A DNA stretch of 64,000 bases from JACVRW01 sp963835705. Its GTDB lineage: Bacteria; Actinomycetota; Thermoleophilia; Solirubrobacterales; Thermoleophilaceae. Shown here in pieces: positions 1-8,436 of the stretch (the stretch's first letter is position 1; each line of letters begins with the position of its first letter). Location: assembly GCA_963835705.1 (NCBI GenBank), contig CAWIGR010000014.1:1-64000 (forward strand), given 5' to 3'. The notes below the pieces were generated by a model. That model was not told the DNA's origin and searched no databases. It was given only the letters and a program-made list of their open reading frames with translations. The translations under genes and the position numbers were made by a program.

Positions 1-89
1 GGATGGCAGAGATAGTTCGGATCGCTTACGAGATGAACCTCGGCAAGCGCCGGCATCCTGCCTCCACGCTCCTAAGGGCGCTCAAGTGA
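1..89 (+). CDS. C-terminal end of an intron-encoded LAGLIDADG-type homing endonuclease (5' truncated by window)
   Basis: An open frame enters from the left edge and stops at TGA 87-89. The visible peptide has the elements EIVRIAYEMN, GKRR and a final TLLRALK. This resembles the C-terminal tail of LAGLIDADG endonucleases found in rRNA introns (a hydrophobic IAYxMN helix, a basic GKRR patch, then a short LLxxL helix). The catalytic LAGLIDADG helix would lie outside the window, so the family call rests on the tail and on its position just upstream of an rRNA intron-exon boundary. Its stop lies a few bases before the intron P7-like sequence, so the reading frame overlaps the ribozyme region. An alternative is a chance open frame, since only 28 codons are visible. 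Confidence 0.55.
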   Translation, partial: MAEIVRIAYEMNLGKRRHPASTLLRALK

Positions 90-133
90 GGTGAAGGGAT
101 AGTCTGCGCCTCCGGTAACGGAGGATCAACGTG
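1..133 (+). ncRNA. 3' part of a probable group I intron in the 23S rRNA gene (E. coli position 1951)
   Basis: Bases 1-133 do not match 23S rRNA. The conserved rRNA stretch that should precede AAGTTCCGACCTGC (helices 69-71, with CTAAGGTAGCGAAATTCC) is absent. The exon resumes exactly at A134, equivalent to E. coli A1952. Just upstream, AAGGGATAGTCTG (94-106) resembles the conserved 3' P7 (S) element of group I introns. It is followed by a perfect P9-like hairpin CCTCCG-GTAA-CGGAGG (109-124) with a GNRA tetraloop. The last intron base is G133, as expected for the terminal omega-G. A weaker hairpin CGCTC-CTAA-GGGCG (67-80) could be part of P8. The 5' half (P1-P6 and the 5' P7 strand) is outside the window. 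Confidence 0.7.
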
Positions 134-1081
<948 letters not shown>

Positions 1082-1175
1082 GATTTTTTGATCTTCTGTC
1101 GGGCGGCCAGCTGTGCGGTTTTCAAGGTCCGCCGAGGGCGGGGCGTGCGTTCGGGCGCGCCCGGTCTCACCAGAT
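1082..1175 (+). other. 23S-5S internal transcribed spacer with processing-type hairpin
   Basis: This spacer holds no tRNA. It begins with a T run (about 1084-1089) and contains an 8-bp hairpin GGGCGTGC/GCGCGCCC (1141-1148 with 1155-1162, one G-U pair), likely part of pre-rRNA folding or RNase processing. Nothing else is recognised. Confidence 0.6.
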
Positions 1176-1291
1176 TTCGGTGGTGATAGCGAGGGGGAGA
1201 CACCTCTTCCCATTCCGAACAGAGCAGTTAAGCCCCTCAGCGCCGATGGTACTTGGCTCGCAAGGGCCTGGGAGAGTAGGTCGCCGCCGAT
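1176..1291 (+). rRNA. rrf: 5S ribosomal RNA
   Basis: This is a full-length 5S rRNA of about 116 nt. It starts TTCGGTGGTGATAGC, contains the loop region CCCATTCCGAACAGAGCAGT and CGCCGATGGTACT, and ends GGGAGAGTAGGTCGCCGCC, which pairs with the 5' end. It lies about 95 nt after 23S in the usual 23S-5S order. Ends are set by helix I pairing and may be off by one or two bases. Confidence 0.93.
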
Positions 1292-1303
1292 TTGAATTGG
1301 AAA

Positions 1304-1334
1304 GGGGGGCCGTCCCGTGTGGGGCGGCCCTTCT
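1304..1334 (+). terminator. Rho-independent terminator of the rRNA operon
   Basis: A strong hairpin follows 5S by about 15 nt. GGGCCG(T)CCC (1307-1316) pairs with GGG(G)CGGCCC (1321-1330) around a GTGT loop, and TTCT follows. The position directly after 5S and the stem length support termination, though the T tract is short. Confidence 0.75.
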
Positions 1335-1348
1335 GCCTTCCGGCCCCC

Positions 1349-1354
1349 TACACT
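1349..1354 (+). promoter_or_regulatory. -10 box TACACT, leaderless geometry
   Basis: TACACT lies 7 nt before the GTG at 1362, so a transcript starting at the usual distance would begin at or next to the start codon. No clear -35 element is seen. The same spacing recurs at many first genes in this window. Confidence 0.5.
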
Positions 1355-1361
1355 GCGCGCC

Positions 1362-1760
1362 GTGTCTGTCCTCGCCGCATCCACCCTCGGGATCATCCTC
1401 ATCGTGCTCGGCGTCCTCGTGGTGCTGTTCGCCATCGGCGGCGCGATCGCGGTCGCAAAGAGGTCGCGGGGGCAGGACGCGACCTTCGCCGAGCACGTGG
1501 AGGCCGCCGATTCGATGCTCGAGCAGGCGCGGGCGGCCGACAGGGGCTGGCACCGCGACACCATGGAGGCGGCCGCCAGGGCGGCCGTGGCCGAGTCAAG
1601 GCCCGGCTGGGCGTACGACGACCTGCACCTGGTGCTCGTGGACGACCGGCCCGGCGTGAACGAGGACCGCGCGCATTTCATGGCGATGGGCGCCGACGGC
1701 GAGGCGCGCGTGATCTTGGCCCGTGACGGCGACCGCTGGATTGCCGAGCGGGTCGAGTAG
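1362..1760 (+). CDS. Hypothetical single-span membrane protein
   Basis: This 132-residue protein has an N-terminal transmembrane helix (about residues 5-27, IILIVLGVLVVLFAIGG) followed by KRSRG, which suggests a cytoplasmic C-terminal domain. The soluble part contains EHVEAADSMLEQARAADRGW, then a Trp/Tyr-rich stretch and a beta-like segment ending RVILARDGDRWIAERVE. GTG at 1362 is chosen because it begins just before the helix and sits 7 nt after a TACACT box. An earlier in-frame start at 1317 would lie inside the rRNA terminator. I do not recognise a named family. Confidence 0.7.
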   Translation: MSVLAASTLGIILIVLGVLVVLFAIGGAIAVAKRSRGQDATFAEHVEAADSMLEQARAADRGWHRDTMEAAARAAVAESRPGWAYDDLHLVLVDDRPGVNEDRAHFMAMGADGEARVILARDGDRWIAERVE

Positions 1761-1791
1761 CCCTGCCGGGGGCGATCTCGTTCCCGGCTTC

Positions 1792-2304
1792 GTGCCCGAG
1801 AACGAGGTCGAGCGGACGCTGATCGCGGATCCCGAGCTGCGGGAGGGCCTCGCGTGGGGGAAGCCGCGGCAGGGACACCCGGAGGGGTCCGTGGGAGCGC
1901 ACGTGGCCGACCTGCTCGAGACGGTGGACCGCTGGGGCGAGGCGGGTGACCGGCGGGAGGAGTTGCGGTTCCTGGCGCTCGTGCACGATGCGATGAAGCA
2001 CCGCGTCCGCGGTTGGCTGCCCAAGGTGGGCGAGAACCACCACGCCACGCGCGCCCGGCGCTTCGCCGAGCGATACACGCGGGACGAGCGGCTGCTGGCC
2101 ACGATCGAGCTGCACGACCGCCCCTACGCGCTGTGGCGGAAGCTTCAACGCAGCGGCCGCTCGGACGAGCAGGGGCTCGCGCAGATGCTCGAGCGGATCC
2201 CTGACCGCGACCTGTTCGTGCGCTTCGTGGAGCTGGACGGCTCGACCGAGGGGAAGAACCCCGAGCCGATCGACTGGCTGAAGAAGGAGCTCGAGCGCCG
2301 CTGA
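1792..2304 (+). CDS. HD-domain metal-dependent phosphohydrolase-like protein
   Basis: The protein carries His and Asp residues spaced as in HD hydrolases: HPEGSVGAHV, then a helix with ALVHDAMKH (the HD pair), then ENHHATRARRFAER, and ELHDRPYALW. HD proteins usually hydrolyse phosphate esters or nucleotides using a bound metal; no substrate can be assigned. GTG 1792 (170 aa) avoids overlap with the upstream stop at 1760. GTG 1723 is an in-frame alternative adding 23 residues of low-complexity sequence. It probably shares a transcript with the preceding small membrane protein. Confidence 0.75.
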   Translation: MPENEVERTLIADPELREGLAWGKPRQGHPEGSVGAHVADLLETVDRWGEAGDRREELRFLALVHDAMKHRVRGWLPKVGENHHATRARRFAERYTRDERLLATIELHDRPYALWRKLQRSGRSDEQGLAQMLERIPDRDLFVRFVELDGSTEGKNPEPIDWLKKELERR

Positions 2305-2311
2305 GCGGCGC

Positions 2312-2626
2312 TCAGACCGCCAGACAGAGCTGCTCGGGAGCCGAAGGCGCTCCCGGGCGGCGGGAGCGCGCACGCCGCCTGGCCGCGGGGGTCGCGACCG
2401 GCACGTTGCCGGCCGCTCCGCCCGCGACGATGCGGCGGACCGCAGCCGGCGCGGCGAGGGGATGGTCGCCGGCGCCTCCCAGCTGCGGCTCGCGCTCAGG
2501 AGCGTGGGCGAGGGCACTCGCGGGCCATACGGCGCCATCGGCGCCGAGGCGGTATTCGCCGAGCGTCGAAAACTCGACGACGAGGTCGAGCGCCGGGCCG
2601 AATCGCTCTCTGAGCTGAGGGAACAT
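2312..2626 (-). CDS. Possible small hypothetical protein
   Basis: This open frame of about 104 codons fills the roughly 400-nt gap between two plus-strand genes. The first half reads like a folded protein (MFPQLRERFGPALDLVVEF, then GEYRLGADGAVWP). The second half is Ala/Arg-rich and weak. No Shine-Dalgarno sequence precedes the ATG at 2626, and the frame remains open further 5' to 2731. It is convergent with the HD gene and divergent from the thioesterase. It may be a real short gene or a chance frame in GC-rich DNA. Confidence 0.35.
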   Translation of the reverse strand: MFPQLRERFGPALDLVVEFSTLGEYRLGADGAVWPASALAHAPEREPQLGGAGDHPLAAPAAVRRIVAGGAAGNVPVATPAARRRARSRRPGAPSAPEQLCLAV

Positions 2627-2697
2627 GCGTTCGGGAAGGTACGCCCGCGCTCGGATGGAAGCCGCTATTTGCTGCAAGTTCCGTTGCAGGCCGCCGG

Positions 2698-2703
2698 TAG
2701 GCT
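2698..2703 (+). promoter_or_regulatory. -10 box TAGGCT, leaderless geometry
   Basis: TAGGCT is 7 nt before ATG 2711 of the thioesterase gene, which has no Shine-Dalgarno sequence. This fits a leaderless transcript. Confidence 0.5.
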
Positions 2704-2710
2704 GGCCGAG

Positions 2711-3130
2711 ATGGCCGAGCCATTCCGCCACCGCCTGCGCGTCCGGTGGTCGGAGTGCGATCTACAGGGCGTGGTCTTCTACCCCAACTACCTCGCCTAC
2801 TTCGACCACCTGCTCACGGAGCTGTGGCGCGAGGCGGTGGGGCCGTACGGCGAGATCACCCAGCTGGGAATCGACCTGGTCGTGGCGGAGGCCGGCATCC
2901 GCTACCGGGCCTCGGCCCGCTTCGACGACGAGATCGAGATCGTGGCCGCCATCAGCCGGCTCGGCACCACGTCGATGACCACCGGCCTGAGGATCGAGCG
3001 CGTCGCGGACGGCACGCTCCTGGCCGAGGGGGAGCTGAGGCACGTCTTCGTGGATCCGGACAACTTCCAGAAGCGCGACATCCCCGCCGAGGTGCGCGGC
3101 GGGTTGAGCCGCTTCGCCGTGCCGGCATGA
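2711..3130 (+). CDS. Acyl-CoA thioesterase, 4HBT (YbgC/FadM-like) hotdog fold
   Basis: This 139-residue single hotdog-domain protein has the 4-hydroxybenzoyl-CoA thioesterase signature near its N-terminus: VRWSECDLQGVVFYPNYLAYFD, shown as WSECD, then GVVFYPNY, where the Asp is the usual catalytic residue. Enzymes of this group hydrolyse short- to medium-chain acyl-CoA in the cytoplasm; the exact substrate is unknown. ATG 2711 begins right at the domain. Longer in-frame starts would run over the promoter-like TAGGCT. The stop overlaps the next gene by 4 nt (ATGA), so the two are translationally coupled. Confidence 0.85.
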   Translation: MAEPFRHRLRVRWSECDLQGVVFYPNYLAYFDHLLTELWREAVGPYGEITQLGIDLVVAEAGIRYRASARFDDEIEIVAAISRLGTTSMTTGLRIERVADGTLLAEGELRHVFVDPDNFQKRDIPAEVRGGLSRFAVPA

Positions 3131-4158
3131 TCCACCTGCGGATCGTCGCCCCCGAGGAGCTTGCGCACAAGATCCTCGACCTCCTCTGCGCCTCGCCCGC
3201 CGTGATCAACGTGGTGCATCTCCAAGCCGCCTCGAAGAAGCCGAAGGGCGACGTGATCCTCTGCGACGTGGCCCGCGAGGAGGCCAGCGTGATTATCAGC
3301 GACCTGAAGGAGCTCGACATCCCGCGACTGGGATCGATCGCGGTCGAGCACATCGACACCGCCATCTCGGATGCGGCGAAGGCGGCCGAGAAGGCGGCTC
3401 CCGGCCTGCCCTCCGACGCGGTTGTGTGGGAGGAGGTCGAGGCGCGCACATCCGAGCAGACCGAGCTGTCGTTCAGCTTCGTCCTGTTCATGGTCGCCGC
3501 GATGCAGATCGCGGCCGTCGGGATCATCCTCGACCAGCCGATCCTGATCGTCGGCGCGATGGTGGTGGGACCCGAGTTCGGGCCGCTGGCGGCGGTGAGC
3601 GTCGCGCTCGTGAACAAGCAGGCCCCGCTGGCGCGCCGCTCGCTGCTCGCGCTGGCGGTGGGCTTCCCCGTCGGGATCGTCGCCGCGCTGCTCACGTCGC
3701 TCGTCTTCATCGGGGTCGACGTCTTCCCGGAGGACTTCAGGGAGGCCCAGCACCCCTTCACGGAGTTCATCTCGGACCCCGACTTCCTGAGCTTCTTCGT
3801 GGCCTTCGTGGCGGGCGGGGCCGGCGTCCTGTCGCTCACCTCGGCCAAGTCGGGCGCGCTCGTCGGCGTGCTTATCTCGGTGACCACGATCCCGGCCGCC
3901 GCGAATGTGGGCGTGGCCGCCGCCTACGGGCAGTGGGGCGACGCGAAGGGGGCCGCGCTACAGCTCGCGATCAACTTGGCCGGGATCGTGGCGTCCGGAG
4001 TGCTCACGCTGTTCATCCAGCGCCGCTACTACGTCGTGCGCCGGCGCAAGCACCTGATGGACCCGATCCGAACCGAGGCCGGGCTGCCGCTCGGGCGCAG
4101 CATGCGCGGCACCACCGAGGTGCCCGGCTGGGACGAGCTGCAGAAAAAGCGCCCCTAG
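3127..4158 (+). CDS. DUF389 family integral membrane protein
   Basis: This 343-residue protein has an N-terminal cytoplasmic alpha/beta domain of about 110 residues (starting MIHLRIVAPEE, containing a ferredoxin-like HIDTAIS segment). Five or six transmembrane helices follow, including VLFMVAAMQIAAVGIILDQP and LIVGAMVVGPEFGPLAA, which is the conserved DUF389 motif region. The C-terminus ends in a basic tail. The function of DUF389 proteins is unknown; transport has been suggested but not shown. It overlaps the thioesterase stop by 4 nt and is convergent with the dehydrogenase gene, which it also overlaps by 4 nt. Confidence 0.88.
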   Translation: MIHLRIVAPEELAHKILDLLCASPAVINVVHLQAASKKPKGDVILCDVAREEASVIISDLKELDIPRLGSIAVEHIDTAISDAAKAAEKAAPGLPSDAVVWEEVEARTSEQTELSFSFVLFMVAAMQIAAVGIILDQPILIVGAMVVGPEFGPLAAVSVALVNKQAPLARRSLLALAVGFPVGIVAALLTSLVFIGVDVFPEDFREAQHPFTEFISDPDFLSFFVAFVAGGAGVLSLTSAKSGALVGVLISVTTIPAAANVGVAAAYGQWGDAKGAALQLAINLAGIVASGVLTLFIQRRYYVVRRRKHLMDPIRTEAGLPLGRSMRGTTEVPGWDELQKKRP

Positions 4159-5237
4159 AGCGAGGCCCAGATGTCGATCTTCGTGCGCACCCGGCCGATC
4201 ACCTCGCTGGTGAACTCGGACGTGCTCGCGTGGCCGCCCAGGTCCGGCGTCCGCACCCCCGTGGCCGTGGCCTCGAGCACCGACTCATAGATCGCCCGCG
4301 ACGCCGTGTCGGCGCCGTCGTGGCCGAGCTCCCCGGCGTAGTGGAGCAGCGCGGCGGCGGCCAGGATCATTGCCATGGGGTTGGCGATGTCCTTGCCCTG
4401 GAGCGCCGGCGCCGTGCCGTGCGGCGCCTCCGCCATCACGGCGCGCGGCTCGAACTCCTCGTCGAACGCCAGGAGCACCGACTCCGCCCCCGCGATCGAC
4501 CCGAACAGCGGCATCACGAGGTCGGACAGGCAGTCGCCGTCGCGGTTCAAGGCGGGGATCACGAGCGGCGCGTCGGCGGCGCCCGAGATCAGGCCGGCGT
4601 AGGTGGCGTCGATCAGCACCGGGGAGTAGGGGACCTCGGGATAGCGGTCCGACGCGGCGTCCATCTCCTCCTTGAGCAGCCCCTCGTAGACCGGGCTGAC
4701 GGTCCACTTGGGGCCGCCGTAGACGCGTCCGTGTATGCGCTGCGCCGTCCGGAAGCTGTACTCGGAGACGGCGCGGCAGACGCTGCGCGAGATGCGCTCG
4801 GTGCGGTACGCGATCTCGTCCCCGTCCTCCTGCTCGCGCCACTGCTTCGCGCCATAGGCGTCGCCCACGGCCATCCGCACTACGGCGATCGGGTAGTGCA
4901 CGCCGGCCACGGGCGTCACCCCGGGGATGCGCCGCCCGGTCCGGATGATCACCTTGCCGTCGATCGCCTCGCGCAGGATGCGGTTCGGGCTGCCCACGTC
5001 GTCGGCCCCCTCGGGCGTGACCGTGGCCGCCTTGAGGCCGAAGCGCGCCTCCGCCATCGCGCGCGCGGCGGCGGTGACCACCTCGTTGTTCGTCCGGCGG
5101 CGGTTCTCGAGCGAGAGGTCGTAGTGCTCGAACTCGACGCCGACCTTGGTGACGGCGGGATCCAGCACCCGGAGGGACTGCTCGAGCAGCTCCTGGCCCG
5201 TCTCGTCGCCTTCCAGCACGATAATTCGGAGCGCCAT
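4155..5237 (-). CDS. Isocitrate/isopropylmalate-family dehydrogenase (probable isocitrate dehydrogenase)
   Basis: This 360-residue protein covers the whole beta-decarboxylating dehydrogenase fold. It starts LRIIVLEGDETGQE, has the substrate-binding Arg/Tyr region RTERISRSVCRAV and Lys/Asp residues in DATYAGLISG, and ends with the metal and nucleotide motifs NRDGDCLSDLV, EAPHGTAPALQGKDIANP. These enzymes oxidise and decarboxylate isocitrate or 3-isopropylmalate with NAD(P)+. The HGTAP...ANP block does not by itself settle isocitrate against isopropylmalate; no leuCD neighbours are present, which favours isocitrate. The start codon (CAT 5235-5237 on the plus strand) overlaps the ATG of the divergent gene by two bases. 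Confidence 0.8.
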   Translation of the reverse strand: MALRIIVLEGDETGQELLEQSLRVLDPAVTKVGVEFEHYDLSLENRRRTNNEVVTAAARAMAEARFGLKAATVTPEGADDVGSPNRILREAIDGKVIIRTGRRIPGVTPVAGVHYPIAVVRMAVGDAYGAKQWREQEDGDEIAYRTERISRSVCRAVSEYSFRTAQRIHGRVYGGPKWTVSPVYEGLLKEEMDAASDRYPEVPYSPVLIDATYAGLISGAADAPLVIPALNRDGDCLSDLVMPLFGSIAGAESVLLAFDEEFEPRAVMAEAPHGTAPALQGKDIANPMAMILAAAALLHYAGELGHDGADTASRAIYESVLEATATGVRTPDLGGHASTSEFTSEVIGRVRTKIDIWASL

Positions 5238-5565
5238 GGGCGAGCAATGTAACTGGTGTGGCCGTGAGATCGAGCGCGAGGACGGCTGGCGTGTGCAGGA
5301 GGAGCCGGGCGCACGCAAGGCGGCCTTCTGCCGGCTCGAGCACGTGGTGCCCTGGGCGATGCAGGGCGCCCACTGGGAGGCGGGGGAGATCGTGGAGCCG
5401 AAAGGCGTGGCCGACTCGATCGACGCCTGCGCTCACTGCGGCGCCGAGCTCGGCGAGGTGCACCTGCTGCTGGTGCGCCACCGCGGCGAGCACCGCATCC
5501 CCGACGGCTTCTGCTCCGTCGACCACATGGCCGACTGGGCGAAGTCAGGAGGGCGCTGGCGTTAA
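5236..5565 (+). CDS. Small zinc-binding protein of unknown function, two Cys-rich modules
   Basis: This 109-residue protein contains two similar zinc-knuckle-like modules. The first starts CNWCGREIE with a later FCRLEH, and the second CAHCGAELGEV with a later FCSVDHM. Each gives CxxC plus CxxxH, enough to bind one zinc. The tail is MADWAKSGGRW. A GGAG sequence 6-9 nt before ATG 5236 supports the start and lies inside the divergent dehydrogenase gene. The 3' end overlaps the convergent HD gene by 21 nt. I do not recognise a named family. Confidence 0.75.
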   Translation: MGEQCNWCGREIEREDGWRVQEEPGARKAAFCRLEHVVPWAMQGAHWEAGEIVEPKGVADSIDACAHCGAELGEVHLLLVRHRGEHRIPDGFCSVDHMADWAKSGGRWR

Positions 5566-6117
5566 CCCGAGCTCGTCCTTGCGCTCCTCCATCGCCGCGA
5601 TGAGGAACGCCACGTGCTCGTCGAAGTCCACGCCGAGCTCCTCGGCGCCGTCGCGCACCTCGTCGCGGTTGACGCCGGCGGCGAAGCTCGGCTGCTTCAG
5701 CTTCTTCTTGACCGACTTCGGGGCCATGCCCTCGATCCCGGTCGGACGCACCAGCGCGCAGGCCGAGATGAAGCCCGACAGCTCGTCGACGGCGTAGAGC
5801 GTCTTGGCCATGCGGCTCTCGCGCGGCACCCCGAGGAACGTGGCGTGGCCCGCCACGGCGTCGATCAGCTCCCGCGGATAGCCCCGCTCCTCGAACAGCT
5901 CGAGCGCCTTGCGCGGGTGACCGGTCTCGAGGTCGGGGTAGCGCTCGTAGTCGAGGTCGTGGAGCAGGCCGGTGACCCCGTAGAGCTCCTCGTCCTCGCC
6001 CCACTTGCGGGCGTACGCGCGCATCCCGGTCTCCACGCCCAGCAGATGCTTGCGCAGGGAGTCGCTCTGGACCCACTCCTCCACCAGCTCCCAGGCCTCT
6101 TCACGCGTGGGCGACAC
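5545..6117 (-). CDS. HD-domain protein, predicted phosphohydrolase
   Basis: This 190-residue protein has the HD pattern KHLLGVETGMRAYA (first His), GLLHDLDYERYPD (HD pair), GHPRKAL and VAGHATFLG. The order matches the small HDIG-type hydrolases often annotated as HD domain proteins in many bacteria. The C-terminal half has KSVKKKLKQPSFAAGV. The substrate is unknown. GTG at 6117 gives MSPTREEAWELV, which begins the first helix. It is divergent from murA, with 72 nt between starts. Confidence 0.82.
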   Translation of the reverse strand: MSPTREEAWELVEEWVQSDSLRKHLLGVETGMRAYARKWGEDEELYGVTGLLHDLDYERYPDLETGHPRKALELFEERGYPRELIDAVAGHATFLGVPRESRMAKTLYAVDELSGFISACALVRPTGIEGMAPKSVKKKLKQPSFAAGVNRDEVRDGAEELGVDFDEHVAFLIAAMEERKDELGLTPAPS

Positions 6118-6189
6118 GCGCGGCAGGTTATCCGGACGCCGACCCGAACCTGAAATCAGATGAGCTCCGTTACGCTTGCGACCTCGCGC

Positions 6190-7488
6190 ATGGAGAAGTT
6201 CATCATCGAAGGCGGGACCCCACTCTCGGGGACGGTGGTGCCCGCCGGCAACAAGAACGCCGCCCTGCCCGCGCTCGCAGCCACGCTGCTGACGAGCGAA
6301 GAGGTCGTGCTCCGGAACACCCCCCGGATCCGGGACGTCCAGGCCATGGTCGAGCTGCTCGTGCGGCTCGGCGCGAAGGCCGAATGGCGCGACGAGAACG
6401 TGATCGCGGTGCAGTGCGACGAGATCACCCACACCGAGGTCGACCCCGGCTGGGCCGAGCGCATTCGCGCCTCGTTCCTGCTTGCCGGGCCGCTGCTGGC
6501 CCGCTTCGGCGCGGCCGAGATGCCGCCGCCGGGAGGCGACGTGATCGGTCGGCGCCGGCTCGATCCCCACTTGGACGCCTTCCGCGCCCTCGGCGCCGAC
6601 GTCCGCGCCGGCCGGACCTACGAGCTGCGCGCCGCCGACGGCCTGCACGCCTGCGACTTCTTCATGGACGAGCCCTCGGTGATGGCGACCGAGAACGCCC
6701 TGATGGCGGCGGCCCTGACACCGGGTTCGACGGTCATCCACAACGCCGCGTCCGAGCCTCACGTGCAGGACCTGGCCCGCCTGCTGATGCAGATGGGCGC
6801 GCGCATCGAGGGCATCGGCTCGAACCTGATGATCATCCACGGCCAGGAGGAGCTCCACGGCGCCGACTACGCGATCGGCCCCGACCACATCGAGATCGGC
6901 TCCTTCATCGCCCTGGCCGCCTGCACCGGGGGCGAGCTGCGCATCAGCGACTGCGTGCGCGAGGACCTGCGCATGACCCGGCTCGCGTTCGAGCGGCTCG
7001 GCTGCCGGATCGAGTACGAGGGCAACGACGTGATCGTCCCGGCCGGCCAGGAGCTGCGGATCAAGTCCGACGTGGGCGACGCCATCTCCAAGATCGAGGA
7101 CGGCCCCTGGCCCGCCTTCCCGGCCGACCTGACCAGCATCGCCCTGGCGCTCGCCACCCAGGCAGAGGGACTGGTCCTGATCCACGAGAAGATGTTCGAG
7201 AACCGCCTGTTCTTCGTCGACAAGCTCGTCTCCATGGGCGCTCGGGTGATCGTCTGCGACCCGCACCGCGCGGTCGTCAGCGGCCCGAGCCGGCTTCACG
7301 GCGAGCGCCTCTCGAGCCCGGACATCCGGGCGGGCATGGCCCTGCTCATCGCCGCCCTGTGCGCGGACGGCACGTCCGAGATCGCGAACATCCGCGAGAT
7401 CGACCGCGGGTACGAGCGGATCGACGACCGGCTGCGCTCGCTGGGCGCGCGCATCGAGCGCGTGGCGGCGGAGCGGGTTCCCGCCTAG
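6190..7488 (+). CDS. murA: UDP-N-acetylglucosamine 1-carboxyvinyltransferase
   Basis: MurA transfers enolpyruvate from PEP to UDP-GlcNAc, the first committed step of peptidoglycan synthesis in the cytoplasm. The 432-residue length is normal. It starts MEKFIIEGGTPLSGTV and has the conserved N21-K22 (NKNAALP). The active-site loop is PPPGGDVIGRRRLDPH, and the C-terminal part has the DIRAGMALLIAAL motif. Asp117 stands where E. coli has Cys115; the same Cys-to-Asp change is known to make MurA insensitive to fosfomycin in mycobacteria. ATG 6190 was preferred to a GTG/ATG 30 nt upstream because homologues begin with MEKF/L. The his operon follows after 15 nt. Confidence 0.96.
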   Translation: MEKFIIEGGTPLSGTVVPAGNKNAALPALAATLLTSEEVVLRNTPRIRDVQAMVELLVRLGAKAEWRDENVIAVQCDEITHTEVDPGWAERIRASFLLAGPLLARFGAAEMPPPGGDVIGRRRLDPHLDAFRALGADVRAGRTYELRAADGLHACDFFMDEPSVMATENALMAAALTPGSTVIHNAASEPHVQDLARLLMQMGARIEGIGSNLMIIHGQEELHGADYAIGPDHIEIGSFIALAACTGGELRISDCVREDLRMTRLAFERLGCRIEYEGNDVIVPAGQELRIKSDVGDAISKIEDGPWPAFPADLTSIALALATQAEGLVLIHEKMFENRLFFVDKLVSMGARVIVCDPHRAVVSGPSRLHGERLSSPDIRAGMALLIAALCADGTSEIANIREIDRGYERIDDRLRSLGARIERVAAERVPA

Positions 7489-7503
7489 CGCCGGAGCGCG
7501 CAC

Positions 7504-8436
7504 ATGAGCCAGTCCATCCCGCCCGGCACCCGAGACGTGCTGCCCGAGGAGATGCGCGAGCTGCGCGCCATCTCGTCTCGCATGCGGGAGACGTTCGAGG
7601 CGGCCGGGTACGGGGAGGTGCACACGCCGGCTTTGGAGTACGACGAGGTGCTGCGGCGGGGCGAGGAGCGCGCGGCGGGCGCGCGCTACCGCACCTTCGA
7701 CGAGCAGGGAGAGGTGCTGGCGCTCCGGTCGGACATGACGATCCCGATAGCGCGGGTGGTCGGGACGCGCTACGCGGACGCGGCGACCCCGTTGCGCTTC
7801 TGTTACTTCGCGCACGCTTGGCGCGCAGTCGAGCGGGGCGTGGGGGAGCCGCGCGAGTTCCTGCAGGGCGGCCTGGAGCTGATCGGGGCGGAGGGTCCCG
7901 AGGCGGATGCCGAGGTGGTGGCGCTCACGATCGCCGGGCTGGAGGCCGCGGGACTGAGACGGCACCGGGTTGGTGTCGGGGATGGCTCGCTCTACCGGAC
8001 GCTGCTGCGCGACCTCGAGGTGCCGGAGGAACGGCACATGGCGCTGATGGAGTGCCTGTCGCGGCGAGACCTGGTCGGGCTGGAGCGGGTGGTGGCGGAC
8101 CTACCTGAGCGCGACCTGCTGGTCGGGCTGCCGGAGCTCCGCGGCGGCGCCGAGGTGCTCGAGCACGCCGAGGGCCTGCGGCCGCTGCACCGGATGCTCG
8201 AGGAGCGCGGGGTGGCGGACCGGGTGATCTTCGACCTGGGCCTCGTGCGCGAGCTGGGTTACTACACGGGCGCCGTGTTCGAGGTGTACGACCCGGCCGT
8301 GGGCTTCGCGCTGGGCGGGGGCGGGCGCTACGACGAGCTGCTGGGCCGGTTCGGACGCGCCCTGCCGGCCTGCGGCGTGGCGCTCGACCTCCAGCGCGTG
8401 CACCTCGCGCAGGCGGCCGAGGAGGCGCTCCGGTGA
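7504..8436 (+). CDS. hisZ: ATP phosphoribosyltransferase regulatory subunit HisZ
   Basis: This is a histidyl-tRNA synthetase-like paralogue of 310 residues. It opens IPPGTRDVLPEE (motif 1 region), has FRCYFAHAWR-type motif 2 (here RFCYFAHAWRAVERG), EFLQGGLELIG, and motif 3 GGGGRYDELLGRFG. It lacks the C-terminal anticodon-binding domain of HisS, which is diagnostic for HisZ. HisZ forms an octamer with short-form HisG and is needed for its activity and histidine feedback control. The HisG start overlaps its stop by 4 nt, and the short HisG next door confirms the assignment. Confidence 0.93.
   Translation: MSQSIPPGTRDVLPEEMRELRAISSRMRETFEAAGYGEVHTPALEYDEVLRRGEERAAGARYRTFDEQGEVLALRSDMTIPIARVVGTRYADAATPLRFCYFAHAWRAVERGVGEPREFLQGGLELIGAEGPEADAEVVALTIAGLEAAGLRRHRVGVGDGSLYRTLLRDLEVPEERHMALMECLSRRDLVGLERVVADLPERDLLVGLPELRGGAEVLEHAEGLRPLHRMLEERGVADRVIFDLGLVRELGYYTGAVFEVYDPAVGFALGGGGRYDELLGRFGRALPACGVALDLQRVHLAQAAEEALR

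Noticed and set aside
5545..8037. 830-codon minus-strand frame across murA and hisZ
   Set aside because: Only the last 190 codons (5545-6117) look like a protein; the rest is antisense to murA and hisZ.
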